Assembly (NCBI GenBank): GCA_001507425.1
Contig: LMAJ01000002.1
Span: 62,001 to 126,000 of the forward strand
DNA length: 64,000 bases
Source of the DNA: Flavobacteriaceae bacterium CRH
Lineage (GTDB): Bacteria > Bacteroidota > Bacteroidia > Flavobacteriales > Flavobacteriaceae
Reading direction: 5' to 3'
The notes below the pieces were generated by a model. It searched no databases, was not told the DNA's origin, and worked only from the letters and a program-made list of their open reading frames with translations. The translations under genes and the position numbers were made by a program. Shown piece by piece: positions 1-8,866 of this stretch (within the stretch, counting starts at the first letter, position 1; each line of letters opens with the position of its first letter).

Positions 1-79
1 CTTCTTTTTTAGAGCAGGAAGTTATTGTGGTTATAAGCGCTAAAGCCGCTAAACCTGATTTTAAGATTGTACTTTTCAT
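1..79 (-). CDS. Lipoprotein, N-terminal fragment cut by the window edge
   Basis: Reading leftward from the ATG at 79-77 gives a typical bacterial lipoprotein start: MKST, a hydrophobic run (GLAALALITTIT), then the lipobox-like SC followed by SKKE. Only about 26 residues are visible, so the function cannot be named. It lies downstream of the TlpA-like thioredoxin gene on the same strand, 168 bases away, and may belong to the same SusCD-linked group. The start is supported by the position of the signal peptide. Confidence 0.6.
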   Translation of the reverse strand, partial: MKSTILKSGLAALALITTITSCSKKE

Positions 80-109
80 GTTGTTATTTTTTTTTGTTTC
101 CTATAATTT

Positions 110-182
110 TTTAAACACATAGAAACATAGTTTTTCTTTGTCTGTAAAGGCGTTTCACTTGTCTAAACAAACATAGCTGTGT
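110..182. repeat. Interspersed repeat containing AAACACATAGAAACATAG
   Basis: The stretch TTTAAACACATAGAAACATAG at 110-130, followed by AAAGGCGTTTCACTTG and AAACATAG, is repeated with few differences at about 59016-59090. An inverted relative lies at 59152-59170, and shorter relatives of the CTATGTKYCTATGTG type lie near 35981. It sits between genes and encodes nothing visible. It is probably one member of a genome-wide non-coding repeat family. Confidence 0.6.
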
Positions 183-247
183 GATCTAGCATTTTTAATT
201 ATCAATGATCCATTTTTAATTTTTAATTCTAAATTTTTAATTGCTAA

Positions 248-1432
248 TTAGGATTTCAACAATTCTTTTAATTTTTCTTCTAATGCTGCACCTCTTAAAT
301 TGTCGCTGATAATTACACCTTTACTATCAACTAAATAGGTTGCCGGAATCGTTTTTACGTTAAATGCTTTACTTACTTTATCGTCGTCTAAAAGATTATG
401 CCACGGCATATTTTCAATTCCTAACGCTTTTAGCCACGCTTTTTCATCTTTATCAATCGAAATACTTAAAATTTCAAATCCTTTATCTGAATAAGTCGAA
501 TAAGCTGTTTTTAGATTTGGAATTTCTTTTCGGCATGGCCCGCACCACGAAGCCCAAAAATCGATCAGAATATATTTTTTTCCTGCCACAATGTCTTTTA
601 CATTGTATGGTTTTCCGTCTTTGTCTTTTAAATCAAAATTGGCAACACTTGTTCCTATTAATGACTTTGGGTTCAAATCTTTATCAACCAATTGCCCGTA
701 ATAACTTTTCTTGGCTGTTTCTGAAAATTGTTCGAAAACCGGCTTTTGATCCGGTGTAAAATAACTGTATTGTGTCATCATGAAAAATGGTCCCCACCAA
801 GTATCTTTATGCTTTGTAATGAGGTTTTCTGAACTTGATTTTACTTTGGTGAAAAACGCTTTTTCTTTGGCTTCAAAACTTTTCCATTCAGGAGAATTTC
901 CAATAGAATCCATTACTTTTTTATTTCCTGCAGTTCTTGCTTTAGAATATAATTTTGAAAGTTCTTCGGTCCCTTTATGATATTCTGCGTAATCTTTGTT
1001 TAAATCTTCTCTAAAAGCAGTTTCTTTTTTGTAATAATCATGTGATTTAGATCCTGTGATTATTTCATCACTAAAAGTAATCCGGCCTTCGTTATTTAAA
1101 ACTGCGGTTGCTGTTAGTTTTATTTTAGAATTTTCAATTAACACAGGAATCGATCCTTTGTTTTTTCCAAACGTGACATAAAACAAGCGCGGTTCTCTTA
1201 AAAAATCATCAAAAATAAACTTGCCGTCTTTAATTTCTGTCTCTTGAAATGCAGGCTCAGAAGAATGCGTTGCGCCCGGAATTAACTGAACAATTGTTCC
1301 GTCCGGAAGACCTGCTATATTTCCTTCAAAAGTATAATGTGCCGGACCTGCTTTTTTTTGTGCCTGAATATTATGCGAGACCATACACAAACAAAGGCTT
1401 ATTCCAAATATTGTATGTTTAATCGTGTTCAT
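248..1432 (-). CDS. TlpA-like thiol:disulfide oxidoreductase with N-terminal DUF4369-like domain
   Basis: A 394-residue exported protein. A signal peptide (residues 1-24, ending IQAQ) is followed by a beta-rich region (about 30-130) like the DUF4369 domain that often precedes thioredoxins in Bacteroidota. A helical linker follows, then a thioredoxin/redoxin fold (about 257-394) with the active site WCGPC at residues 296-300 in the FWASWCGPC context, and a cis-proline region (KTIPATYLVD). Such proteins reduce or isomerise disulfides in the periplasm. The gene follows SusC and SusD on the same strand, but a hairpin with a T tract lies in between, so it may be expressed at a lower level. Its specific client proteins are unknown. 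The fold and active site are certain; the physiological role is inferred. Confidence 0.9.
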   Translation of the reverse strand: MNTIKHTIFGISLCLCMVSHNIQAQKKAGPAHYTFEGNIAGLPDGTIVQLIPGATHSSEPAFQETEIKDGKFIFDDFLREPRLFYVTFGKNKGSIPVLIENSKIKLTATAVLNNEGRITFSDEIITGSKSHDYYKKETAFREDLNKDYAEYHKGTEELSKLYSKARTAGNKKVMDSIGNSPEWKSFEAKEKAFFTKVKSSSENLITKHKDTWWGPFFMMTQYSYFTPDQKPVFEQFSETAKKSYYGQLVDKDLNPKSLIGTSVANFDLKDKDGKPYNVKDIVAGKKYILIDFWASWCGPCRKEIPNLKTAYSTYSDKGFEILSISIDKDEKAWLKALGIENMPWHNLLDDDKVSKAFNVKTIPATYLVDSKGVIISDNLRGAALEEKLKELLKS

Positions 1433-1447
1433 TTTGATTGATGTTTT

Positions 1448-1488
1448 AAAAAAAGCTCCCCTTTCGGAAATCCTACTCAGGAAGCTTT
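1448..1488 (-). terminator. Hairpin plus T tract between susD and the tlpA-like gene
   Basis: On the minus strand, AAAGCTTCC (1488-1480) can pair with GGGAGCTTT (1460-1452), a nine-pair stem with one G-U pair. It is followed by an unbroken run of seven T residues. It begins just after the SusD stop codon. This is the classic form of an intrinsic terminator or a partial attenuator. Confidence 0.6.
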
Positions 1489-1495
1489 GGGATTT

Positions 1496-2902
1496 TTATT
1501 TGGCTACGTTTTGAGTTATAGTTCCGTTTCCTGGGTTTTGTGTAGCGCCCTGAGGAAATGGCATTGTCCATAAATGAGAATCTGAAGCTAATGTGTAAGT
1601 AGTTCCATTTGCTGTTTTGGTGTAACTCACTTTGTAGATACCTTCGGCATTTAAACGACGTGCATCTGCAAAAGGAATCAATGTGTTAGTAAGTTCGTTA
1701 TTTTTCGTTCTGAAAATAGCATACAGAGCAGTTGTTTTGTCTGTCGTAGAAATATCCTGATAAGAAGCCGGGAGAATACGAGTTTTACGAACGGTATTTA
1801 AAACATCGAGCGCCTCACTAATTTGTCCTGCACGAGCCAGGCATTCTGCTTTTATTAAATAAACTTCTACAGTTGTGATTCCACCAAAATTAAAAGCACC
1901 CGATAAGGTTCTTCTGTAATAGGTTTCTGCACCAACGGTATAAAGTTTCCAACGAGAGATAAAACGTGCATCTCCGGCTTCAAAACGTTGTGCACGCTCG
2001 ACAGGAATACTGTTTTCTGTCGTTAAACTAGAATACGTTCCATGACGATACGTGTAGTTTTCTACATATGTATATCCCATTGGAGATGTAGTCGTTGTAT
2101 ACGAATTTGGAACATCTATAATGGCTTTATTCGTATTGTAATATCCAATCCAGTCGTACAATTTATTGTTTTCTGCTAATGCTAAATCGGCATATTTTAA
2201 AGCTTCAGTATAGTTATTCATTTGCAGATAAACTCTTGAATAAAATGCATAACCTGCTCCTAAATTTGGATGTAAAGCTGTTTGTGAAACCTTTGGCAAA
2301 TAAGGTAATGCATCTCTGACATCTGCCAAAATAAAATCATACATTTCCTGAATTGTTACTTGTTTACTTGGTGCATTTATATTAGCACTGGTAATTAAAG
2401 GCACCGATAATTTTGTAGCAGCTGTTGAAGCGACATAAGTATCTGCATAAAAATTAACCAGATTGAAGTAGTTCATGGCACGCAGTACTTTTGCTTCTGC
2501 CCAAACTACTCTTTGTTCTGCTTCTGTCGCTTTCGTTGTCGTTAACGCATTTTCGATAATTAAATTAAATGTCGAAATTCCCTGATAGCTGGCATAATAA
2601 GTAGTTTCATCAGACACCTTCAATGCAATACGGTCTGCAGTTTCATCCCACATATAATTTGCATTATACAATCTATTGCTTGCTAAAGTGGCAAGGGTTA
2701 CATATTGATCATTTAATAATTGTGAAGCCCCGGTAATATCGACTCTGTGATTGGTGTATTCGTCACGTAAAAAAGCTTCATAGTCTGCTAATGTTGTTGG
2801 CGATTTTGATCCCTTTGGAATATCACTTAAATAATCTTCGCAAGATGCTAAAGTCAATCCTAAAGCCAATAAACACGCTGCCTTTTTATATATATTTTTC
2901 AT
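1496..2902 (-). CDS. SusD/RagB-family outer-membrane nutrient-binding lipoprotein
   Basis: 468 residues. A lipoprotein signal ending LASC-E (cysteine 21) is followed by the SusD N-terminal signature DYLSDIPKGS. TPR-like helical segments follow (YFNLVNFYADTYVA, YFKAEC-type AECLARAGQISEALDVLNTVRKTR), and the C-terminal region has FADARRLN. SusD proteins sit on the cell surface as a lid over the SusC barrel and bind the nutrient. The gene starts 17 bases after the SusC stop on the same strand, so the two are co-transcribed. At 468 residues it is at the short end for the family. No carbohydrate-active enzyme lies next to it, so the ligand is unknown; it could be a peptide, a glycan or another polymer. 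Confidence 0.93.
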   Translation of the reverse strand: MKNIYKKAACLLALGLTLASCEDYLSDIPKGSKSPTTLADYEAFLRDEYTNHRVDITGASQLLNDQYVTLATLASNRLYNANYMWDETADRIALKVSDETTYYASYQGISTFNLIIENALTTTKATEAEQRVVWAEAKVLRAMNYFNLVNFYADTYVASTAATKLSVPLITSANINAPSKQVTIQEMYDFILADVRDALPYLPKVSQTALHPNLGAGYAFYSRVYLQMNNYTEALKYADLALAENNKLYDWIGYYNTNKAIIDVPNSYTTTTSPMGYTYVENYTYRHGTYSSLTTENSIPVERAQRFEAGDARFISRWKLYTVGAETYYRRTLSGAFNFGGITTVEVYLIKAECLARAGQISEALDVLNTVRKTRILPASYQDISTTDKTTALYAIFRTKNNELTNTLIPFADARRLNAEGIYKVSYTKTANGTTYTLASDSHLWTMPFPQGATQNPGNGTITQNVAK

Positions 2903-2919
2903 CGTCTAGTCTTTTTAAA

Positions 2920-5900
2920 TTAGAAATTAACATTTACACCCAAAACAAAACTTGGAGATGTGAAACCGCCTAGCAGGAACTTAGCATCTCTGCTTTTAGC
3001 AAAAGTGTACACGTTTTCTGCGTTTAAATTGAAGCGTATACCGTCTAATTTTACTTTTTTAATAAGAGCAGTTGGCATTTGGTACGCTAGGGAAATGTTA
3101 CTTAGTTTTACATTTGAGGCATCCAAAATATTAATATCTGCATACGAATAAATAGTACGGGAATCTGAGCTAAATTCCGGATCATATTCATAAACAGCTC
3201 TTGGAACATTGGTAAAAGCTTCGTCTCCGGGCTGCATCCAACGATCTGCAATATGATTGTTTACTACCGAAATATCGGTTACGTAACCTCCTGCTGCTCC
3301 ATTGTAAACATTATTTAGTATTGGCAGGAATGTGTTTCTTACTTTATGACCTAACTCGTAAATGAAAAGTGCCGAAAGCGAGAAGTTTTTATAATTTACT
3401 GATGTATTGAAAGAACCACTATGCAGAGGAACTGTTGTACCAAAATCCTGAATAGCATCTACTTGTCCTGGATTGTATTTTACTGCATTTCCGGAAGCAT
3501 CGTAAACCTGAGGGATTCCTGTACTGCTTAAACCTGCCCATTTGTAACCGTAAATAGAGTTAAAACTTGTACCAACTCTTGGAAAAGCATTCGGATAATC
3601 TAATTGCAGGTAATATACAGGAGCTTTTACATTTACATAATCTACTTTGTTTTTGTTGTAGGCATATAAAACCGATGCATCCCAGGAGAATGAAGGTGTT
3701 TTTATAATAGTTGCTCTTAAAGTGGTTTCGATACCTTTATTGGTCATTTGTCCGTTATTGATATAATAAGTAGAATACCCCCATCCTTCTGTTGGAATTC
3801 CCTGACTGCTCGCTAACAAATTTTCTCCTTTTTTGTTGTATAAATCTAAGGTACCGCTTAACCTGCTTTTAAACAATGAGAAATCTAAACCAATATTTGT
3901 AGTCGTTGTTTTTTCCCACGACAATTCTGGATTTGGTCGTTTGTTAACCGTTCCCTGATTTCCTCCAACATTGGAGTTAGAATTGTAGTAAGCTGTTAAA
4001 TAAGGTGCTGAATCTTTAGCAATATTTCCTCCAATACCATAAGAACCACGAAGTTTAACAGCATCTACCCAGGCAACATCAAAAAATGATTCTTTATCAA
4101 TATTCCATCCCGCACCTGCAGACCAGATTGGTTTGTTTTGGTATTTACTGTCTGTTCCCCAAAGGTTAGAACGATCCCAGCGAATACTACCAGACACAGT
4201 ATATCTTTTGTCATACGTATAACCTCCTGTTCCGTAAACTGACACATAACGGTTTTGTAATTCTTTTTCTAATGAAAAATCATTTTGAGTCATCGAACCA
4301 CCAAAAACAGTTCCGTACACTTTTAATAAATCGGCTTGATTTACAGGTGCAAAACCTAAGGTTTGTGAATCATAACCATAACGTGTGTTATCATTATATT
4401 CTTGTTTAGAATGACGGATTTCCATACCTGCAATGGCTGAAAAATCATGCTTTTCAGCAAAAGTCTGATTGAAATTTAACTGCTGACGAAAATTATAGGC
4501 ATTAGAAAACTGATTGGTTTGTTTTATAATATCTCCGTAAGGCAAATTATAAACAGCTTTGTTATTAGCAATTGTAACCATTCCGTTTACCTCGCTTCTT
4601 ACATAATAAGAGTCTTTATCAAATAACTGACTTGCACGATCTGAAGCAAATTCGTATTGGAACATTGCGTTGTATGTAAATGCATTGCTGAATTTTACAT
4701 TAAACTTTGCATAGGTTCTGTTTGAGAAATTTTTACTTTCAATTAAATTTCTTCCAAACTCGTCCATTGGAGTAATATCCATACTGTAAAGACCATAATT
4801 CTGGATCGATTGAAGCGTAAAGTTATTATAACGAGAAGCTGCAGTAGAAACAAAATTAGTACCATCATTATTAACTAATTGATTGTATGGCTGATATTTA
4901 TAACCAGCATTTAGTGTGTTAGTAGACGCATTAATAGGGTTATAACTTTGCGTATCTCCTTTCGTGAAATTTGTATAAGTTCCTAAGTCCAAAGTTAACC
5001 AGCTGTTAATTTGCGTTGAATTTTTTAAATTAATACCAACTGTTTGATTTTCAGAATATCTATCTTCAAGCTGATTGTCCTTGTAAGTCAACGAAGCGTT
5101 AAAAGCATTCGTTTCTGTTGCTTTACCTAAACTAAGGTTGTGCTGCATAAAATACTGATCACGTTTTGCATATTTCGCTACATCATCATAATATTTATAG
5201 CCTTGTGAACTCAATTGATTTAAACGATTATTCATATCTGCCTGAGAAATATTTCCGGCATAACCATTTAAAATAGTCTGCATTCCCTGGCTGGTATATA
5301 CGGCATTATTTAGTAATGATTGTGAATAAGTACTTGCATTAGCCGTTTTTAAATTAGGGTTTCCATCTGCCCATCCTCTTTCTAAACCAATAATATCGGC
5401 AGAATCAGTAAGGTTTCCTGTGTAATTTCGATAAGGAGTTACTGTTAAATTACTTGAAAATGAAATAGTTGTTTTTCCTGCTTTTGCTTTTTTAGTAGTA
5501 ATTACAACAACTCCATTTGCGGCACGGGCACCATAAATAGAAGAAGCCGCAGCATCTTTTAAAACCGTTATGCTTTCAATGTCTTCTAAATTCAGATTTG
5601 GAAGATTCTCTTCTATAGTAGCATAAGGAGTTAATTTTGTGTTTTCAACAGGAAAACCGTCAATAACGTACAAAGGTGCTGTTACACCAATCATAGAAGT
5701 TGTTCCACGAATTTTTCCATCCTGATATCCAACAATACGTCCTTCTAAAATTTTATCTAAACCGCTTAAACGCTGTTCCTGAAAATCCTTTGCTTTTAGG
5801 CTAGAGAATGATCCGGTAGATTTTTCAGCCGTAATATCCTGATATCCTGTAGTTAAAACCAATCCTTCTAATTGAACTGTTTCTTCTTTAAGCGCAACAT

Positions 5901-6504
5901 TAATAACACTTCTGCCTTCAACTTTTATTTCCTGTCTAACGTAACCCAAATAAGCAAAAGCCAATGTAGTTTCACTGCCAACAGTAATAATCTGGTATTC
6001 ACCGTTAAAGTCAGTCTGCACACCTCTTCCTGAGCCATTATCAGAAATTGCAGCGCCTACTAACGGCATTCCTTTTTCATCTGTTACTCTACCTTTTACA
6101 ATAAAATCCGCTTCTTCTTTAGCAGGTTTTTCAACCGGAGCTTTTCTGGCAATCAGCATAATATGGTTTCCTGAAACTTTATAATCGGTATCCGTATTTT
6201 TAAAAATAGAATTCAAGATTTGTTCCATAGAAACATTCTTCGCATCAACATTTACTATTCTGTTTAAATCAACAAATCTTACATTATAAACAAATCTGTA
6301 ATCAGTTGTATATTCAATCTTTTCAATGACTTTTGAAACAGTCATATTATTGGCATTAAAAGAGATCTTATTTTTTTGAGAGTATGTAACTCCCGCTTGC
6401 ATAACCGTTAGTGTGGTCAGCAAAAATAATGTGGTCAATTTCATCTTCAAATCAAATTTCAAAAAAGGCTTGTCGAACCTAATTTTGTTCAATAGTTTTT
6501 TCAT
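2920..6504 (-). CDS. SusC/RagA-family TonB-dependent receptor with N-terminal STN signalling domain
   Basis: 1194 residues. After a basic N-terminus and hydrophobic signal (ending VTYSQ, about residue 43) comes an STN/secretin-TonB short domain (about 50-118, with VIEKIEYTTDYRFVYN). A carboxypeptidase-regulatory-like domain follows (about 135-210, GRVTDEKGMPLVGAAI), then the plug with the SusC signature (VLKDAAASSIYGARAANGVV) and the 22-strand barrel ending in FVLGVNVNF. The STN domain indicates trans-envelope signalling to the adjacent FecR and ECF sigma factor. It imports substrate together with the SusD encoded downstream. The nutrient cannot be read from the sequence. Confidence 0.95.
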   Translation of the reverse strand: MKKLLNKIRFDKPFLKFDLKMKLTTLFLLTTLTVMQAGVTYSQKNKISFNANNMTVSKVIEKIEYTTDYRFVYNVRFVDLNRIVNVDAKNVSMEQILNSIFKNTDTDYKVSGNHIMLIARKAPVEKPAKEEADFIVKGRVTDEKGMPLVGAAISDNGSGRGVQTDFNGEYQIITVGSETTLAFAYLGYVRQEIKVEGRSVINVALKEETVQLEGLVLTTGYQDITAEKSTGSFSSLKAKDFQEQRLSGLDKILEGRIVGYQDGKIRGTTSMIGVTAPLYVIDGFPVENTKLTPYATIEENLPNLNLEDIESITVLKDAAASSIYGARAANGVVVITTKKAKAGKTTISFSSNLTVTPYRNYTGNLTDSADIIGLERGWADGNPNLKTANASTYSQSLLNNAVYTSQGMQTILNGYAGNISQADMNNRLNQLSSQGYKYYDDVAKYAKRDQYFMQHNLSLGKATETNAFNASLTYKDNQLEDRYSENQTVGINLKNSTQINSWLTLDLGTYTNFTKGDTQSYNPINASTNTLNAGYKYQPYNQLVNNDGTNFVSTAASRYNNFTLQSIQNYGLYSMDITPMDEFGRNLIESKNFSNRTYAKFNVKFSNAFTYNAMFQYEFASDRASQLFDKDSYYVRSEVNGMVTIANNKAVYNLPYGDIIKQTNQFSNAYNFRQQLNFNQTFAEKHDFSAIAGMEIRHSKQEYNDNTRYGYDSQTLGFAPVNQADLLKVYGTVFGGSMTQNDFSLEKELQNRYVSVYGTGGYTYDKRYTVSGSIRWDRSNLWGTDSKYQNKPIWSAGAGWNIDKESFFDVAWVDAVKLRGSYGIGGNIAKDSAPYLTAYYNSNSNVGGNQGTVNKRPNPELSWEKTTTTNIGLDFSLFKSRLSGTLDLYNKKGENLLASSQGIPTEGWGYSTYYINNGQMTNKGIETTLRATIIKTPSFSWDASVLYAYNKNKVDYVNVKAPVYYLQLDYPNAFPRVGTSFNSIYGYKWAGLSSTGIPQVYDASGNAVKYNPGQVDAIQDFGTTVPLHSGSFNTSVNYKNFSLSALFIYELGHKVRNTFLPILNNVYNGAAGGYVTDISVVNNHIADRWMQPGDEAFTNVPRAVYEYDPEFSSDSRTIYSYADINILDASNVKLSNISLAYQMPTALIKKVKLDGIRFNLNAENVYTFAKSRDAKFLLGGFTSPSFVLGVNVNF

Positions 6505-6559
6505 ACTTTTAAAACGTTTTTTAGTGTGGTTGGTTAATTAACTAATCGCATTTATATTG

Positions 6560-6592
6560 CCGGGAAATGTTGGCGCATTTTCCGGTTTTTTT
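6560..6592 (+). terminator. Strong hairpin with T tract facing away from susC
   Basis: CCGGGAAATG (6560-6569) pairs with CATTTTCCGG (6576-6585) across a six-base loop, followed by seven T on the plus strand. It has the form of an intrinsic terminator for rightward transcription, although both flanking genes run leftward. It could stop antisense transcription coming out of susC. On the minus strand it would be a leader hairpin before susC. Confidence 0.45.
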
Positions 6593-6644
6593 ATTTACCT
6601 GCGATCCCTTTATTGGACTTTTGTTACATAGGCTTTTATTTTAT

Positions 6645-6690
6645 TTTAGATTTTTGGATTTTAGATTTTAGATTTTAGATTTTAGATTGC
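6645..6690. repeat. Tandem 7-base repeat (GATTTTA units)
   Basis: The unit GATTTTA (equivalently TTTAGAT) is repeated at a strict 7-base period about five times, with one degenerate unit (GATTTTTG) at the left edge and one stray unit further right. It is non-coding and adjacent to a second 7-base array. Confidence 0.75.
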
Positions 6691-6722
6691 AAAGTGTAGA
6701 TTTTAGATTCTCAACTTTTAAT

Positions 6723-6816
6723 TCTTTCCTCTTTATTCTTTCCTCTTTCCTCTTTCCTCTTTCCTCTTTATTCTTTATTCTTTATTCTATATTCTTTATT
6801 CTATATTCTATATTCT
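6723..6816. repeat. Pyrimidine-rich tandem 7-base repeat array
   Basis: About thirteen consecutive heptamers of three kinds, TTCCTCT, TTATTCT and ATATTCT, run head to tail. Like variants are clustered in blocks, as expected from slippage or unequal exchange. The array ends about 20 bases before the fecR stop codon. Confidence 0.8.
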
Positions 6817-6836
6817 CTCCTTTTTATTCTAAATTT

Positions 6837-7988
6837 TTAATTAATCAAAATCTGATCCTGATCAATAACATAATCAATGGCATAACTGTCGCTGAAATAT
6901 TTTAGAACGACTTCAATAGGTTCATTATCAAAACGGGCGTTAAAAATTTCTTTCCCCAATGCTTTATTTTTATTAATAAAAGTCACATTGTACTGGCGTT
7001 CCAGCTTTTTTATAATCTCACTAAAAGATGCATTTTTAAAAACCAGGCTTCCTTTTACCCACGCCGTATAATAATCTGTATTTACTTCCTCTTTAGTAAT
7101 TGCCGTTTGTCCTTTTGCATTCGAACCTTTTTCACCAGGCGCTAAAAACAATTGGTTTTGTTCTGTTTTCTCATATTTATAAAGCGCAACTTTACCTTCA
7201 ACCAGAACAATATTAGTCGTACTATTTTCATTATAAGAATCTACATTAAACCTGGTTCCTAAAACTTCTACATTTATTTCCCTGGTATTTACCGTAAACG
7301 GGTGCATTTTATCTTTCGTAACTTCAAAATAAGCTTCTCCTGTCAGTGACACTTCCCGACTTTTATTTTTTAAGAATTGCACCGGATATCGTAATGAAGT
7401 TCCTGCATTTAAATACACCACTGTGCCATCTGATAACTGCACTTCGAATTTTTTCCCGTATGGAATTTTTAATGTATTGTATTCTAATGTTCCATCTCCA
7501 TACGACTTAGTATAAACCAATCTGTTCTTTTCTTGTTTTCCAATTATATTACCGGATTTATCCGTCACATTTCCAACGCCGTTAATGTCAAAAGTTTGTT
7601 CCGACTCGTTTCCTAATTGAAGCACAATTTCATCTTCTCTCGGAATTACAACATTTTGTTTCACATGAAATAATGCCTGATTTTTATAGAAATACAAACT
7701 TCCCAAAACCACTATTAAAATAGCTGCATATTTATAATACGATGAAAATCTTCTTTTTAAGAAAACATTATTTTCCGTTTCAATTCTTTCTGATAATTGT
7801 TTTCTAACTTCAGATGAATCAAAAGAATTCATGGTGGTATCTATTGCATAATTGGTTTTTATAAAATCCTTAAACACAAGTTTATTTTTACCCTCTTTTA
7901 ACCATTCCGTCAGCAGTTCAATTTCATCCTGATTGGCTTGATTTGTGATAAATTTAACAATTAAGCGCTCTGACTTTTTCACTGTCAT
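6837..7988 (-). CDS. FecR-family anti-sigma factor
   Basis: 383 residues from the ATG at 7988; a start 13 codons upstream is possible but adds only a hydrophobic leader. A cytoplasmic sigma-binding segment (about 1-85) precedes one transmembrane helix (about 86-102, YAAILIVVLGSLYFY). The periplasmic part has a FecR domain (PYGKKFEVQLSDGTVVYLNAGT, about 175-270) and a DUF4974 C-terminal domain that contacts the receptor's STN domain. It relays receptor occupancy to the ECF sigma factor encoded divergently. Unlike the second system in this window, sigma factor and anti-sigma factor are on opposite strands. A TTAGGGTTTTG motif lies upstream (8025-8035), resembling one before the other fecR. Confidence 0.93.
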   Translation of the reverse strand: MTVKKSERLIVKFITNQANQDEIELLTEWLKEGKNKLVFKDFIKTNYAIDTTMNSFDSSEVRKQLSERIETENNVFLKRRFSSYYKYAAILIVVLGSLYFYKNQALFHVKQNVVIPREDEIVLQLGNESEQTFDINGVGNVTDKSGNIIGKQEKNRLVYTKSYGDGTLEYNTLKIPYGKKFEVQLSDGTVVYLNAGTSLRYPVQFLKNKSREVSLTGEAYFEVTKDKMHPFTVNTREINVEVLGTRFNVDSYNENSTTNIVLVEGKVALYKYEKTEQNQLFLAPGEKGSNAKGQTAITKEEVNTDYYTAWVKGSLVFKNASFSEIIKKLERQYNVTFINKNKALGKEIFNARFDNEPIEVVLKYFSDSYAIDYVIDQDQILIN

Positions 7989-8024
7989 TTTAGTTGTTTT
8001 TAATATTATTACGAAGCAAAAAAA

Positions 8025-8035
8025 CAAAACCCTAA
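8025..8035 (-). promoter_or_regulatory. TTAGGGTTTTG motif upstream of fecR
   Basis: On the minus strand TTAGGGTTTTG followed by a T run lies about 37 bases before the fecR start. A closely similar GGTAGGGTTTTTT lies about 48 bases before the second fecR (21801-21813). Recurrence at equivalent places suggests a shared promoter, attenuator or processing element, but the function is not established. Confidence 0.35.
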
Positions 8036-8253
8036 CAATTTGATAAAGTTTTTTTCATTTTGATGATTTTTTTATTTTTCACAAGTCTTTTCTTTCAATA
8101 AACACTACTAGTTTGATAGAAATTAAGAGGTAAATGTTTTTACTTTTGCATTTTTACAGATTTTACTTGTAATAAAATTCAAATAAAAAAGAAGAAAAAT
8201 CAGAAATTTTAGAGAATACAGCTTCTATTTTGACCTTAAAAATTATTAATTAA

Positions 8254-8261
8254 TATATTTG
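8254..8261 (+). promoter_or_regulatory. TAnnTTTG -7-like box before the ECF sigma gene
   Basis: TATATTTG fits the Bacteroidota -7 consensus. A TTG at 8230-8232 is 21 bases upstream, slightly further than usual. The box is only five bases from the ATG, so transcription from it would be nearly leaderless. A second match, TACTTTTG (8141-8148), lacks a well-spaced -33 element. Either could be the promoter. Confidence 0.35.
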
Positions 8262-8266
8262 TTTTA

Positions 8267-8866
8267 ATGATAAATGATTACAACAATAATGAGACACTTA
8301 TTGAATCTCTGAGGAACGGAGATGAAAAGGCATATACATACCTTATTGACACCTATCATCAAAAACTTTGCGTTTATGCCAACAGCCTTGTGAAAAATGT
8401 TTACAGTGCCGAAGACATTGTGCAGAATGTATTTATTAAGGTTTGGGAACAGCGCACCAGGTTAAAAACAGATCACGCGCTTAAAAGTTTTCTTTATAAA
8501 CTGGTTTACAATGAGTTTATCGATTTGTACCGAAAAAATCAATCGCTGTTTTCATTAGAAAAATCGTATTACGATGCTTTAAACGCAATTATTCAGGAAG
8601 AGGATTCTGAATCTTTTCAGCGAGTTCTGGATGCTGTAAATAAGGAAATTCAAAACCTGCCGCCGAAATGCAAAGAGGTTTTTATTTTGAGTAAAAAAGA
8701 AGGTTTAACCAATATAGAAATTGCAGAACATCTGGATGTTTCGATTAAAACCGTTGAAGCTCAAATCACAAAAGCATTTTCGATTTTGCGTTCTTCATTA
8801 GAAGAAAAAGTAAAAAGTGTTCTTTTTCTTTTCTTTCCACAGAAAAAAAAATTCAGACTCAACTAA
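8267..8866 (+). CDS. ECF RNA polymerase sigma factor (FecI-like)
   Basis: 199 residues with the two ECF domains. Sigma region 2 is about residues 22-85 (AYTYLIDTYHQKL, AEDIVQNVFIKVWEQR). Sigma region 4 is about 130-185 (LPPKCKEVFILSKKEGLTN, then the helix-turn-helix IEIAEHLDVSIKTVEAQI). It directs RNA polymerase to the promoter of the SusC/SusD genes when FecR releases it. It is divergent from fecR, with a 278-base interval. The last residues (SVLFLFFPQKKKFRLN) form a hydrophobic-then-basic tail often seen in Bacteroidota ECF factors. Family assignment is firm; the target promoter is inferred from context. Confidence 0.93.
   Translation: MINDYNNNETLIESLRNGDEKAYTYLIDTYHQKLCVYANSLVKNVYSAEDIVQNVFIKVWEQRTRLKTDHALKSFLYKLVYNEFIDLYRKNQSLFSLEKSYYDALNAIIQEEDSESFQRVLDAVNKEIQNLPPKCKEVFILSKKEGLTNIEIAEHLDVSIKTVEAQITKAFSILRSSLEEKVKSVLFLFFPQKKKFRLN

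Larger units (their letters stand above)
6505..6836. other. Gene-free interval between fecR and susC with hairpin and heptamer arrays
   Basis: 332 bases with no convincing gene. From susC outward it contains an A/T-rich leader for susC, a CCGGGAAATG/CATTTTCCGG hairpin (6560-6592), a run of GATTTTA heptamers (about 6645-6690) and a longer pyrimidine array of 7-base units (about 6723-6816). A possible 72-codon plus-strand reading frame here is just translated repeat. Confidence 0.7.

Noticed and set aside
6687..6905. A 72-codon plus-strand frame rich in FILYSIF repeats
   Set aside because: It is the translation of the heptanucleotide array and runs into the end of fecR on the other strand.
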